Shown here piece by piece: positions 1 through 8,724 of a stretch of 41,339 nt of DNA (position 1 is the first letter of the stretch; every line of letters starts with the position of its first letter). A model generated the notes under the pieces. It saw nothing but the letters and a program-made list of their open reading frames with translations, was not told the DNA's origin and searched no databases. A program made the translations under genes and the position numbers. The stretch comes from JAHJFW01 sp964595075 (GTDB taxonomy: Bacteria; Patescibacteriota; Patescibacteriia; 2-12-FULL-60-25), in NCBI GenBank assembly GCA_964595075.1, contig CAZQNT010000005.1:1-41339 (forward strand), written 5' to 3'.

Positions 1-2
1 CT

Positions 3-2255
3 GTGTACGATTCGCTCGTTCGCATGGCGCAGGATTTTTCGTTTAGATATCCTCTCGTGAGAGGACAGGGAAACTTCGGTTCGCTCGATGGAGATTCTGC
101 CGCCGCCTACAGGTACACGGAAGCGAAGCTGGCAGCGATCGCAGAGGAGATGCTGTTTGATATCGAGAAAGATACGGTCAACTTCGCGCCGAACTACGAC
201 GGATCGCACAAAGAGCCGACAGTGCTTCCGGCTAAACTTCCTAACCTGCTTTTGAACGGCACGCTTGGCATCGCTGTTGGCATGGCGACGAACATTCCGC
301 CGCATAACTTGAGCGAACTTTGCGACGGCGTCGCGGCTCTCGTGGAAAATCCGGATATCACCATGGAAGAATTGTTCCAGCACGTGAAAGGACCTGATTT
401 TCCGACCGGTGGAGTCATTTACAATACGAAGGATATTTTTCAGGCGTATTCCACCGGAAAGGGCGGCATCGTGATGCGCGCAAAGACGGAGATTACGGAA
501 GATCGCGCGGGGGCGTTTCGTATTTTGGTAACGGAGATTCCATATCTTGTGAATAAGGCCACGTTGATCGAGAATATTGCAACGCTTGTCACTGAAAAGA
601 AGATAGAGGGAATTAAGGATTTGCGCGACGAGTCTAATAAGGACGGCGTGCGCATCGTTGTGGAGCTTAAAAAGGACGCGTATCCAAAAAAAGTTTTGAA
701 CCACTTGTTCAAGATGACGCAGTTGCAGGACACGTTTCACGTGAACATGCTGGCCGTCGTGGACGGAGTGCAGCCGCGCGTTCTCACGGTAAAGAACATA
801 CTCGAGGAGTACGTAAAACATCGCAAAGAAGTTATTCGCCGCCGCACGGAATACGATCTCGCCAAAGCAAAGGAGCGCGCTCATATCCTCGAAGGGTTGC
901 GAATAGCGCTCGCAAAGATCGACGAGGTGATCGCCACGATCAAGAAGTCGAAGGATAAAGACGAAGCCAGGATTAATTTGATTAAGAAATTCAAGTTGAC
1001 CGAAATACAATCCTCGGCGATTTTGGAGATGCGGCTTCAGCAGCTTGCGAACCTAGAGCGATTGAAAATCGAGCAGGAATATCAGGAGAAAATGGATCTT
1101 ATCAAGGAATTGGAATCCATACTGAAATCCGCGAAAAAAGTTTTGGACATCATCAAGCGCGACGCATTGGAGCTGAAAGAAAAATACGGCGACGATCGCA
1201 GAACGCAGATCGTGAAAGGCGCGATAGGCGAATTTTCGGTCGAGGATTTGATTCCGGAAGAACCGACTGTAGTAATGATTACAGGCGACGGCTACATCAA
1301 GCGCGTACCGCCGGACACGTTCAGGTTGCAGCGTCGCGGCGGCAAAGGCGTGACTGGAGTTACGACGAAAGAGGAGGATCGCGTGGAGCATTTGTTTTCG
1401 ACGACGACGCACGCGGATCTTCTGTTCTTCACGACGCGAGGCCGGGCGTTTCTTTTGAAGGCGTACGACGTTCCGCAGGGGAGTCGAACGGCCAAGGGTC
1501 AGGCGATCGTGAACTTCTTGCAGCTCGCTCCGGGAGAAAAAGTTTCGTCCATCTTGCCGCTCGACAAGTTCCTATCCAAGAAGAAGAACGAGGTTGAGCC
1601 CGTGAAATTCTTGCTTATGGTCACGAGCCAAGGAACGATCAAGAAGACGGCACTCGAGGATTTTAAGAACGTACGAAGCAACGGACTTATCGCGATCAAG
1701 CTGCACGAAGGCGACGATTTGAAATGGGTGAAGCCCACGAGCGGAGAGGACGAGATTTCGCTCGTGACGGGGAATGGACAATCCATACGCTTTTCCGAAG
1801 AGGACGTGCGGCCGATGGGACGACAGGCGGCTGGAGTCCGCGGTATCAAGTTAAAGAAAAACGACGTCGTAGTAGGAATGGATGTAATTCCGGCGGCGGA
1901 GGCAAAGGCGAAAAAAATCACGCTCGAGCTGTTCACGGTGGCGGAAAACGGCTTAGGAAAACGCACGTCTCTCGCAGAGTATAAAGTACAAAATCGCGGA
2001 GGTTCCGGAATCCGGACAATGAGAGTAAATGCCAAAACCGGAGGCGTCGTCGGCGCTCAAGTCTCGCACTCCGACGACGACCGCGACCTCATCCTAATCT
2101 CGAAAAAAGGAGTCGTGATCCGAGTACCATTCAAAAGCGTCCCATCCCTCGGCCGCGACACGCAAGGCGTCCGAGTCATGCGCTTCCGCGAAGAAGGAGA
2201 TTCTCTCTCCAGCGTGACGCTCGTGAGCACGCAGGAAGAGGAAGGGGAGGAGTAA
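3..2255 (+). CDS. gyrA: DNA gyrase subunit A, 5'-truncated by the window edge
   Basis: GyrA cuts and rejoins DNA in the gyrase A2B2 complex that introduces negative supercoils. The reading frame is open from the first bases (Val-Tyr-Asp-Ser), so the true start lies outside the window. By alignment with E. coli, about 84 residues are missing. The catalytic tyrosine is in SAAAYRYTEAK near residue 38 of the visible part. The breakage-reunion core is followed by a long helical region and a C-terminal beta-pinwheel whose GyrA box reads QRRGGKG. That box separates gyrase from ParC, so the paralogue assignment is firm. The protein ends in an acidic EEEGEE tail. The gene converges on clpP, with a 40-bp palindrome between the two stops. 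Confidence 0.97.
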   Translation: MYDSLVRMAQDFSFRYPLVRGQGNFGSLDGDSAAAYRYTEAKLAAIAEEMLFDIEKDTVNFAPNYDGSHKEPTVLPAKLPNLLLNGTLGIAVGMATNIPPHNLSELCDGVAALVENPDITMEELFQHVKGPDFPTGGVIYNTKDIFQAYSTGKGGIVMRAKTEITEDRAGAFRILVTEIPYLVNKATLIENIATLVTEKKIEGIKDLRDESNKDGVRIVVELKKDAYPKKVLNHLFKMTQLQDTFHVNMLAVVDGVQPRVLTVKNILEEYVKHRKEVIRRRTEYDLAKAKERAHILEGLRIALAKIDEVIATIKKSKDKDEARINLIKKFKLTEIQSSAILEMRLQQLANLERLKIEQEYQEKMDLIKELESILKSAKKVLDIIKRDALELKEKYGDDRRTQIVKGAIGEFSVEDLIPEEPTVVMITGDGYIKRVPPDTFRLQRRGGKGVTGVTTKEEDRVEHLFSTTTHADLLFFTTRGRAFLLKAYDVPQGSRTAKGQAIVNFLQLAPGEKVSSILPLDKFLSKKKNEVEPVKFLLMVTSQGTIKKTALEDFKNVRSNGLIAIKLHEGDDLKWVKPTSGEDEISLVTGNGQSIRFSEEDVRPMGRQAAGVRGIKLKKNDVVVGMDVIPAAEAKAKKITLELFTVAENGLGKRTSLAEYKVQNRGGSGIRTMRVNAKTGGVVGAQVSHSDDDRDLILISKKGVVIRVPFKSVPSLGRDTQGVRVMRFREEGDSLSSVTLVSTQEEEGEE

Positions 2256-2270
2256 AGCTGATAAAATCAA

Positions 2271-2310
2271 ATCCAACAAAAATGGTCCGTCCGGACCATT
2301 TTTGTTGGAT
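2271..2310. repeat. 36-nt palindromic element, copy 1; probable bidirectional terminator
   Basis: Two 19-nt arms that pair perfectly around a 2-nt centre; the core begins CCAACAAAAATGGTCCG and ends with its complement. It lies exactly between the convergent gyrA and clpP stops. The A-rich and T-rich arms would give a hairpin with a U-rich 3' side on either strand, so it could terminate both genes. The same 36-nt core recurs at 5606, 6270 and 35144, so it is also a dispersed repeat family. Confidence 0.8.
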
Positions 2311-2312
2311 TA

Positions 2313-2927
2313 TCATCCGATTATTTTATCGATCAATCCGTACTCCAACGCCTGTTTCGGCATCATGAAGTTGTCGCGATCCGTGTCGGCTTCTATCTTT
2401 TTTAAGGATTGGCCGCTGTGTTTTTGGATTATTTTGTTCAGTTGTTCGCGCATTTGCAAAATGCGTTCGGCGTGGATTTTTATGTCCGTGGCCTGTCCTT
2501 CCATTCCGCCGAGCGGCTGGTGGATCATTATTTCGGAGTTGGGAAGGGCGAGCCGCTTTCCTTTTGCGCCGCCCGCGAGAATGATCGCTCCCATTGATGC
2601 CGCCATGCCCATACAGATAGTCGAGACGTCGCAGCTGACGTGTTGCATTGTGTCGTAAATGGCGAGGCCTGCTGTGACCGAACCGCCGGGGGAATTCACG
2701 TAAAGTTTGATGTCTTTGGTTTTGTCTTGGCTTTCCAAAAACAGCAATTGCGCCACGATTATATTGGCTACTTCATCATTGATCTGCGTTCCGAGCATGA
2801 TTATTCGGTCTTTCAGAAGCCGCGAGTAGATGTCGTACGCGCGTTCGCCGTTTTGCGTTTTTTCTATAACCGTTGGGACTAGCCATGAACTTGGAGTGAC
2901 CGACTGGATTTCGTATGGGTTTTTCAT
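2313..2927 (-). CDS. clpP: ATP-dependent Clp protease proteolytic subunit
   Basis: Serine peptidase that forms the 14-subunit degradation chamber used with Clp AAA+ unfoldases. The catalytic serine is in GMAASMGA, the histidine in MIHQP and the aspartate in DTDRDNF. The oligomerisation and handle region (LYVNSPGGSV) is intact. The open frame extends 17 codons further upstream, but MKNPYEIQ is chosen as the start because it gives the usual length (204 residues), and the upstream residues (HHHAPLH) look like translated non-coding sequence. The gene is last in a minus-strand run with the DHH phosphoesterase, from which a REP-like element separates it. It ends in TGA, which shows that TGA is a stop here. 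Confidence 0.96.
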   Translation of the reverse strand: MKNPYEIQSVTPSSWLVPTVIEKTQNGERAYDIYSRLLKDRIIMLGTQINDEVANIIVAQLLFLESQDKTKDIKLYVNSPGGSVTAGLAIYDTMQHVSCDVSTICMGMAASMGAIILAGGAKGKRLALPNSEIMIHQPLGGMEGQATDIKIHAERILQMREQLNKIIQKHSGQSLKKIEADTDRDNFMMPKQALEYGLIDKIIG

Positions 2928-3019
2928 AGTAAAGTTATGTAGTGGCGCATGGTGATGCGCCCATGGATGATAGCTCATTACGATTTAGCAGTCAAAAGTC
3001 ATGAGTGCCAATCGTATTG

Positions 3020-3110
3020 TGTCATTCCTGTGAAGACAGGAATCCAGACCGTGAAAAATAATTTCCATATATTTCGAGGAAATGGATCCCAGCCTACGCT
3101 GGGATGACAG
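3020..3110. repeat. REP-like interspersed repeat
   Basis: A pair of short palindromes of the widespread type TGTCATTCCTG...CAGGAATCCAG and TGGATCCCAGC...GCTGGGATGACA, arranged as outer inverted repeats. It fills the gap between clpP and the DHH phosphoesterase and ends one base before the latter's stop codon. Related copies lie at 9614, 11373, 14321, 34817 and 40588, several of them inside genes. Confidence 0.8.
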
Positions 3111-4082
3111 TTAATTTGGAACGATTTTAGGGACATTTTCCGTCACCTCGATTTTTCCTGCTACGGAAAATCCTGCGGCTTTTTTATGCCCTCCGCCGCC
3201 GTACTGGGCGGCTAGTTTCGATATGTCCCGCCCAACGCTACGAATGGAACCTCGTACCTGTCCGTCTTTTGTTTCTCGAAGAACGAGCACGGTGTCGCAG
3301 TCCGCGCACACGAAATTCAAGAAGTTGGACAAGCCCTCCACAGCTTCTTCGCTGCACGGCGCTTTTAAATCGTCGGCGAGAAAATATGTGGTCGCAAGGT
3401 CGCGGTTCTTGTCATGATGCAGGCGCGAAAGAGCTAGCCCCCAGAGTTTCAGGGAGTCTACCGATTTGTTTTGTATCAGAAATTTTATTATGTCCGTGTG
3501 GCGCGCGCCGGCTTGGAAAAGTTGCGCCGCCATATTCATTCCGGAGATAGTGGTCGCGCCGTTCGTGAAGCTGCTTGTGTCGTAAGTGATTCCTGTCAAA
3601 AGCGACGTCGCCATGCGCTCGTCGATGCGCACGCCGTTTTCTTCAAAAAATCTGTGTACGATTTCGCATGTTGAAGACGCGTCGGTAAACACGGCGTTCG
3701 TATCTCCGTATAGAGGATTCGTTGCGTGATGATCGAATACCACGACGTGCGCCGGTTTTGGAAGACGCGGAAGATGCTCCGTAATTCCGCTGCGCTTCGG
3801 GTCGCTTGCGTCAAAAGTCAGGACCAGATCGTAGTGATTATCAAATACGCCGGTGTCACTCGTAATGCGGTGCGCGTGGTCGAGGAATGCTAGCGAGCGA
3901 GGCAATGGCTCGATAGAAAAGGCCTCGACCTGTTTTTGTTCGCCAAGAAGCCAACCTAGAACGGCGGTTGTCGCGCCTATAGAATCGCCGTCCGGCGCTC
4001 CATCTGAAATAAGCAAAATTCGCCCCGCATCATTGATGAGGCGGAACGCGGAAGCGAGAACAGTGGACGGCTCGTATTTCAT
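3111..4082 (-). CDS. DHH/DHHA1 phosphoesterase (NrnA-like oligoribonuclease / pAp phosphatase)
   Basis: Cytosolic Mn-dependent phosphoesterase of the DHH superfamily. NrnA members degrade nanoRNAs or dephosphorylate 3'-phosphoadenosine 5'-phosphate. Metal-binding motifs appear in order: DGDSIG near residue 32, TFDASD near 90 and the DHH signature (FDHHATN) near 117. The DHHA1 substrate-binding motif GGGGHKKAAGF is near residue 295. Length (323) is normal for the family. Next upstream on the strand is ddl, 83 bases away; that gap holds a perfect 8-bp hairpin (CGAAGGTC with 5-nt loop) but no T-tract, so it is not a clear terminator. The exact substrate (nanoRNA, pAp or cyclic dinucleotide product) cannot be read from the sequence. 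Confidence 0.93.
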   Translation of the reverse strand: MKYEPSTVLASAFRLINDAGRILLISDGAPDGDSIGATTAVLGWLLGEQKQVEAFSIEPLPRSLAFLDHAHRITSDTGVFDNHYDLVLTFDASDPKRSGITEHLPRLPKPAHVVVFDHHATNPLYGDTNAVFTDASSTCEIVHRFFEENGVRIDERMATSLLTGITYDTSSFTNGATTISGMNMAAQLFQAGARHTDIIKFLIQNKSVDSLKLWGLALSRLHHDKNRDLATTYFLADDLKAPCSEEAVEGLSNFLNFVCADCDTVLVLRETKDGQVRGSIRSVGRDISKLAAQYGGGGHKKAAGFSVAGKIEVTENVPKIVPN

Positions 4083-4165
4083 GGGAACGGGAAACCATAC
4101 ACTGAATCGGCCCGAAGGTCAATCCGACCTTCGCGTCTGTATCCCTGACGTGCGAAGTAAAGCTC

Positions 4166-5149
4166 CTAATACGCGAGTTCTATAATTCGCGAGATAAGGT
4201 CGATGTAGGAAATGTCGCAGGATTGCATAAGCCGCGGATACATTGAAATATCGGTAAATCCAGGGAGTGTATTAATTTCGTTCAGATAGACGCTGTCGTC
4301 TTTTACGAACAGATCAACGCGAGCAAATCCTTTACAATCGCATAAACGATATGCGCGTTCCGCGATCGTTCTTGCGTTGTCTATGAGATTTTGAGGTAAT
4401 TGCGCCGGTATCGTGCACTCCGTTTGGTTTAGTACATATTTTTCATCGTAGCTGTAAAATTCTTGCGATGATTTCAGTTGACCGGGTAGGGATACGATGA
4501 GATCCGTATTTCCTAGGATGGCAATTTCGATTTCTTTGAAGTTTGTGAGTCCTTCTTCAATTATTATTTTGCTGTCATGTTGGTGTGCAAGCGCGATCGC
4601 TGTATCAAGTTGGTTGACATCGCTCACTTTTGAGATACCTACGGATGAGCCGGAATTGGCAGGTTTTACGAAAAACGGAGTCTTCATTGTTTTGCGGATA
4701 TTCTCCAACGTTTTCGTGATCGCGTTTGCCGTCATCCCGTGGTCATCGACCACAGAAAATTGCAGTTGCGGTATTTCGTGACGCGAAAGAAGAGATTTGA
4801 AGACCGATTTGTCCATGCACAGGGCGGATGCGAGAACGCGACATCCGCAATACGGGACATGTACGCCCTCGAAGATCGCTTGGAGCACCCCGTCTTCTCC
4901 GTATTTTCCATGCGTGACCGGAAACGCGACATCGAATTGCTGTAAAAAATCTGACGGCATTATTTTTTTTCCATTTTCTGGATTCTGCATGTCCAGTGAT
5001 AACAAGAAGCGTCCGTTTTTTGTCCAAAAAATAGGCACAAGCTGATACTTGCTCGAATCAATATTTGCAGCGATATTTCGAGCCGAAACAATCGAGACCT
5101 CCGCCTCGTTGCTCATACCCCCAAAGAATAATCCTATGCGTTTTTTCAT
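4166..5149 (-). CDS. ddl: D-alanine--D-alanine ligase
   Basis: ATP-grasp enzyme that joins two D-alanines for the peptidoglycan stem peptide. The N-terminal serine-loop motif GGMSNEAEVS, the ATP-grasp loop KPANSGSSVGISKV and the C-terminal metal-binding motif EINTLPGFTDISMYPRL are all present. A tyrosine in the omega-loop motif (DEKYVLN) fits D-Ala-D-Ala rather than D-Ala-D-Lac specificity. The start was placed at MKKRIGLFFGG, seven codons inside the open frame, because family members begin there. The stop is TAG. It follows rbfA by 30 bases and is probably cotranscribed with it. Together with the VanW protein it shows that the organism builds or modifies its own peptidoglycan. Confidence 0.96.
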   Translation of the reverse strand: MKKRIGLFFGGMSNEAEVSIVSARNIAANIDSSKYQLVPIFWTKNGRFLLSLDMQNPENGKKIMPSDFLQQFDVAFPVTHGKYGEDGVLQAIFEGVHVPYCGCRVLASALCMDKSVFKSLLSRHEIPQLQFSVVDDHGMTANAITKTLENIRKTMKTPFFVKPANSGSSVGISKVSDVNQLDTAIALAHQHDSKIIIEEGLTNFKEIEIAILGNTDLIVSLPGQLKSSQEFYSYDEKYVLNQTECTIPAQLPQNLIDNARTIAERAYRLCDCKGFARVDLFVKDDSVYLNEINTLPGFTDISMYPRLMQSCDISYIDLISRIIELAY

Positions 5150-5179
5150 TAGCGTTACACCAGAACACATCGAATGTTT

Positions 5180-5548
5180 TTACAAATCTCCCTTTTTCTT
5201 CAATTCGTGCAGGGCTCTTTCAACGTCTTCCGCCACCGCTTCTGTGCGATCAAGCTCCCAAAAAATATGTGGGATTCGGCGGAGTCTCAATTTTTTTGCC
5301 AATCCGTCTTTTATATCATGGCTGTATTCTTCAAGCCGTTCCATAACGACTTCTTCCATTTCCGTAGGAAGTACGGAAATGACGCCTTTGGATTGCGTAG
5401 TGTCTCGCGTTACTTTTGCGTCAAGTACAGTAACGAAAGCGCCGGGCGGGAATTCCACATATTCTGCAAGCACGGCCGCCAGCGCGTCTCGAAAGTGCTG
5501 CATACCGCCGCCCTCTTCCAGTCGTTTGGTGTGTGGTGTGTGTGGCAT
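5180..5548 (-). CDS. rbfA: Ribosome-binding factor A
   Basis: Small KH-fold protein that helps mature the 30S subunit and processing of the 16S 5' end. At 122 residues it has normal length. The recognisable parts are the N-terminal helix (FRDALAAVLAEY), the central strand ending in VISVLP and the C-terminal RRIPHIFWELDRTEAVAEDV segment, which corresponds to the RxPxLxFxxD...G motif of the family. The aspartate is kept although the proline-leucine part is altered. It lies between the PaaX-like regulator gene and ddl, all on the minus strand. Confidence 0.85.
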   Translation of the reverse strand: MPHTPHTKRLEEGGGMQHFRDALAAVLAEYVEFPPGAFVTVLDAKVTRDTTQSKGVISVLPTEMEEVVMERLEEYSHDIKDGLAKKLRLRRIPHIFWELDRTEAVAEDVERALHELKKKGDL

Positions 5549-5605
5549 AGTGAGATGATGTCCATCAAAACAATTCTAAAATCAACTCTAGCATAAATTT
5601 CACCA

Positions 5606-5641
5606 CCAACAAAAGTGGTTCGGACGTACCATTATCGTTGG
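5606..5641. repeat. 36-nt palindromic element, copy 2 (decayed)
   Basis: CCAACAAAAGTGGTTCGG followed by an imperfect complementary arm ending TCGTTGG. Compared with the copies at 2273 and 6270, the right arm carries several substitutions. It sits between the stop of the PaaX-like gene and the start of rbfA, just past the upstream gene's end. Confidence 0.7.
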
Positions 5642-5648
5642 GACGTGT

Positions 5649-6212
5649 TTAGCGGATTGCGGCGCGTGAAAAGTAATGGTTCCGCGCTTTTGTTTCGTAC
5701 TGTCCAAGGTAAGGAACTGTCGAAACCATTACATCGGCAGATACATTGAATTGTCTGGCGAGCAGTAGTATTTCTGTCTTGCAATCATGTGGATATACAT
5801 AGACGCTATTTTGTACGCGAAAGAATCCTAGTCGGCAGAGGTATCTTTGGAAACGGCGCCGCATTTTTTTACGGTCAGGAATGTCAAATTGTACCAACCT
5901 CCATAGATAATCCCATTTTTCAGTATTGTGGTTACGTAGTTTCTCTGTTGTTTTTCGTATGAAACCTTTATTCGTGAGAAGGATTGGCGAATGCTCGTCT
6001 TCTTCATCGTACTCGATCATCCCTTGAAATCTGAGTCTTCGAAGCATCTGCTTGATTCGCCATGCGCTGTATTTTGAAAAAGCTTTCAATAATCTTGGTG
6101 AAGATCTCCCTTGTGAAAGAAGTGCCGCCAACGTTATTAGCGCGCCGGTTCCTAATAGTTCAATGAAACAGCGGGTAATAGTTTTAATTGTATCTTTGTT
6201 TTTTCTTTTCAT
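5649..6212 (-). CDS. PaaX-family-like regulator: winged-helix plus Cas2-like C-terminal domain
   Basis: The N-terminal about 90 residues form a winged-helix (SKYSAWRIKQMLRRLRFQGMIEYDEED). The C-terminal half carries the ferredoxin-like fold shared by PaaX repressors and Cas2: the segment WDYLWRLVQFDIPDRKKMR, then a strand-turn RLGFFRVQNSVYVYP. In the family these proteins act as transcription repressors, and the Cas2-like domain is thought to dimerise. There is no CRISPR array or cas1 here, so a Cas2 adaptation role is not supported. The start MKRKNKDT is chosen over an upstream Met. A TTGACA and a palindromic CTATATATAG lie just upstream but with 23 bases between TTGACA and TATATA, so the promoter is uncertain. 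The ligand and targets are unknown. Confidence 0.75.
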   Translation of the reverse strand: MKRKNKDTIKTITRCFIELLGTGALITLAALLSQGRSSPRLLKAFSKYSAWRIKQMLRRLRFQGMIEYDEEDEHSPILLTNKGFIRKTTEKLRNHNTEKWDYLWRLVQFDIPDRKKMRRRFQRYLCRLGFFRVQNSVYVYPHDCKTEILLLARQFNVSADVMVSTVPYLGQYETKARNHYFSRAAIR

Positions 6213-6269
6213 AAGAGTACCCCTATATATAGAGCTGCCTGAAAATGAAATATTTGTCAATAGCTAATT

Positions 6270-6305
6270 CCAACAAAAATGGTTCGGACGGACCATTTTT
6301 GTTGG
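6270..6305. repeat. 36-nt palindromic element, copy 3
   Basis: Near-perfect palindrome, CCAACAAAAATGGTTCGG followed by its complementary arm. It lies in the divergent intergenic region between the PaaX-like gene (-) and the SMC-like gene (+). In this position it cannot terminate either gene, which argues that the family is a mobile or replicating repeat and not only a terminator. Confidence 0.8.
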
Positions 6306-6465
6306 AAAGGGAGGGAGACGGAGTTTGGAGTGATGTTTGATTTGTGTCGATTGGTATTATGAACTTGATAAATGAGCGGGTTGGTTTTTTCATTCACTGA
6401 TTACACTTCGATATAGGCAGGGGTCTACCAAATCTTTCGCTGTTCGGATACCCTATTGAACGCAT

Positions 6466-8721
6466 ATGTATCTCCGACGAATGGAACTTCAAGGGTTTAA
6501 GACCTTTGCGGCGAAGACGGTTTTGGAATTTCTTACGGAGTCCGGCGGTCGGCGCGGACTCACGGCGGTAGTTGGACCCAACGGTTCCGGGAAATCAAAC
6601 GTGGCGGACGCGATAAGATGGGTTATGGGCGAACAGAGTTTGAAATTGCTTCGCGGAAAGAAGTCCGAAGACGTGATATTTTCCGGATCCGACAAAAAGG
6701 CGCGCGCGGGGTTTGCGGAAGCCAGCATGACGCTTGTGAACGACGATCATCCGGACATAGATCTTCCGGAGATCGTGGTTACGCGCCGAGTTTTTCGCGA
6801 CGGGCAATCCGAATATCAGATCAACAAGCAAAACGTCCGTTTAACGGACGTGGTTCTTCTTCTTGCGCAGGCGGGAATGGGGCAGCGAACGTACAGCGTC
6901 ATCGGGCAGGGGATGGTGGACGCGATTCTTTCGGCGACGCCGACGGAAAGGAAGGAATTTTTCGACGAGGCGGCCGGTCTCAAACCGTTTCAGCTCAAAC
7001 GGCAGTCGTCTCTCAATAAACTTGAAGCCACGAAAGATAATTTGAAACAGGCGGAACTTTTGCTTAGAGAAATCGGACCGCGCCTCACGAGTCTGGAACG
7101 GCAAGCCAAGCGTCTTCAGGAACGCGACTCGTTGGCGGAGGAGCTTCGCGAGCTTGAAAAGTCATATTACGGCAGGTCGTGGAAGGAATTACGCGAAAAA
7201 CTCCGCGGCGGTTCAGCTCGCGTACAGGCCGCGGAGAAGGAGCGCGATCAGCGCGCGGAACATGCGGCGCGTGTGGAAGCGGAACTTGCGGAATTGGAAA
7301 AAGCCACGCCGCCGTCAGAAGGATTTCGGGAAATCAGGAAAGAGCTTGATCGATACGTCGCCGAACGAGCTGAACTACGTGAACTCAAGTTGCGATTTCA
7401 GGCGGAACGCGACGTGGCGCAAGCTCGGGCGGAGACTGCATGGTCGCCGCTCTCGCTTTCAAAAATAATCAGTTCAGTCGAAGATATTTTGAAAACTTTG
7501 GGTCGCCTTGGAAAGTTGATTAAGGAAGAATCACTTGATGCGAAAAGCATTGAGGCGTTGGTTAAAGAAGCGACGGAAAGTCACGAGGGTTTGCTTTCAA
7601 AGTTGCAGCGACCGGCGCCGGAACCGGTTGCGCCGAAGAAAGACGCGGGCAAGGAAGCGGAGTTTGCGAAGTTGGCGGGAGAGATCGCGCGGTGCGAAGA
7701 GCGGATAGCCGATGCGGAAAAGCGTTTGGAAGAATGGAACTCCGGAGAAGAGAAAAAGCGATCTCATATTTTCGCGTTGCAACATAATCTGACGTCCCTT
7801 CGCAACGAAGCCACGTCCGCAAGCAGCCGCGTCAGCGAGGCGTCCGTAGAATTGGCGCGCCTCGAAACGCGACGCGACGCGTTCTTCCAAGAGCTGCGAG
7901 CATACGCCCCAAAACTCGAAACCGATTTGGAAGCGTTGGCCGATGGTGTAGGGGCGGGCTCGTCCCGCCCAGATGCGAAAGCATCCTCCGCGCAACCGGA
8001 CGACCTCGAAACCTCCGGACGCCGTCTAACTAAGCTGCGTTCGCAGATAGAATGGATCGGCGGGATTGATCCGGAGGTTTTGACCGAGTATCAAGAAACG
8101 AAAAAACGATTTGAGGACTTGGCAACGCAGGTTAAGGATTTGCAGGACGCAATGGTATCGCTCGAAACTATTTTGAAGGAACTTGATACTACGATTCGCG
8201 AACGATCCGAAACGTCATTTCATCTTTTGGACCGCGAGTTCGGTTTGGCTTTTAAGAAATTATTCGGCGGCGGCGAGGCGTCTCTCATCGAAATTCCGCC
8301 GGAGCCGGAGATGGATGAAGAGGGGAATATAATCGCTCCGGTTGCGCCGGACGCGCCCGCCGCCGGGGTCGAGATTCACGCTACTCCTCCGGGCAAACGC
8401 ATGAAATCCGTTTCGCTTCTTTCGGGTGGCGAACGCGCGCTCACTTCCATCGCGCTCATTTGCGCGATCATGGCGACCAATCCGTCGCCGTTCGTAGTGT
8501 TGGACGAGGTTGACGCCGCGCTCGACGAGGCGAACTCGCGAAAGTTCGCCGACATCGTCCACACGCTCGCGGAGCGGACGCAATTTATCGTTATCACGCA
8601 CAATCGCGCGACAATGCAGCAAGCTCACGTTCTATACGGAGTTACAATGGGCGATGACGGAGTTTCGCAATTGCTTTCAGTAAAAATAGATGACGTTGCG
8701 GGCAGGGCGGTAAGGGGTTAG
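6466..8721 (+). CDS. smc: SMC-like chromosome segregation ATPase, short and apparently hinge-less
   Basis: ABC-type ATPase that holds and extrudes chromosomal DNA. Walker A is VVGPNGSGKSN near residue 36 and the head continues through GQGMVDAILSATPTERK. The C-terminal head carries the signature LLSGGERALTS and Walker B FVVLDEVDAALDE, then an H-loop VITHN. Total length is 751 residues against about 1150-1200 for bacterial SMC. Both coiled coils are short, and where the SMC hinge should be there is only about 70 residues of helix and a Pro-rich linker (RPAPEPVAPKK). A GC-rich repeat at 7948 encodes part of the coil (VGAGSSRPD). It ends in TAG, three bases before the next gene's ATG, so translation is probably coupled. 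It could instead be an SbcC/RecN-type relative. Confidence 0.85.
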   Translation: MYLRRMELQGFKTFAAKTVLEFLTESGGRRGLTAVVGPNGSGKSNVADAIRWVMGEQSLKLLRGKKSEDVIFSGSDKKARAGFAEASMTLVNDDHPDIDLPEIVVTRRVFRDGQSEYQINKQNVRLTDVVLLLAQAGMGQRTYSVIGQGMVDAILSATPTERKEFFDEAAGLKPFQLKRQSSLNKLEATKDNLKQAELLLREIGPRLTSLERQAKRLQERDSLAEELRELEKSYYGRSWKELREKLRGGSARVQAAEKERDQRAEHAARVEAELAELEKATPPSEGFREIRKELDRYVAERAELRELKLRFQAERDVAQARAETAWSPLSLSKIISSVEDILKTLGRLGKLIKEESLDAKSIEALVKEATESHEGLLSKLQRPAPEPVAPKKDAGKEAEFAKLAGEIARCEERIADAEKRLEEWNSGEEKKRSHIFALQHNLTSLRNEATSASSRVSEASVELARLETRRDAFFQELRAYAPKLETDLEALADGVGAGSSRPDAKASSAQPDDLETSGRRLTKLRSQIEWIGGIDPEVLTEYQETKKRFEDLATQVKDLQDAMVSLETILKELDTTIRERSETSFHLLDREFGLAFKKLFGGGEASLIEIPPEPEMDEEGNIIAPVAPDAPAAGVEIHATPPGKRMKSVSLLSGGERALTSIALICAIMATNPSPFVVLDEVDAALDEANSRKFADIVHTLAERTQFIVITHNRATMQQAHVLYGVTMGDDGVSQLLSVKIDDVAGRAVRG
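7948..7970. repeat. GGGCGGG...CCCGCCC repeat inside the SMC-like gene
   Basis: GTAGGGGCGGGCTCGTCCCGCCC, a short form of the element found at 31328, 33541, 35677 and 36070. It is read in frame as VGAGSSRP within the second coiled coil, where it would break heptad continuity. Confidence 0.75.
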
Positions 8722-8724
8722 TTT

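Noticed and set aside
1053..1412. Minus-strand ORF within gyrA
   Set aside because: Shadow of the gyrase frame without ribosome site or domain.
2313..2315. UGA read as glycine as in some CPR lineages
   Set aside because: TGA ends clpP, the lipoprotein and the Ca-binding-repeat gene at family-typical lengths, and prfB (RF2) is present.
4090..4125. Terminator between ddl and the DHH phosphoesterase
   Set aside because: The hairpin CGAAGGTC...GACCTTCG is perfect, but no T-tract follows on the minus strand.
5649..6212. Cas2 adaptation nuclease and hence a CRISPR locus
   Set aside because: No direct-repeat/spacer array and no cas1 are visible, and the winged-helix N-terminus fits a PaaX-type regulator.
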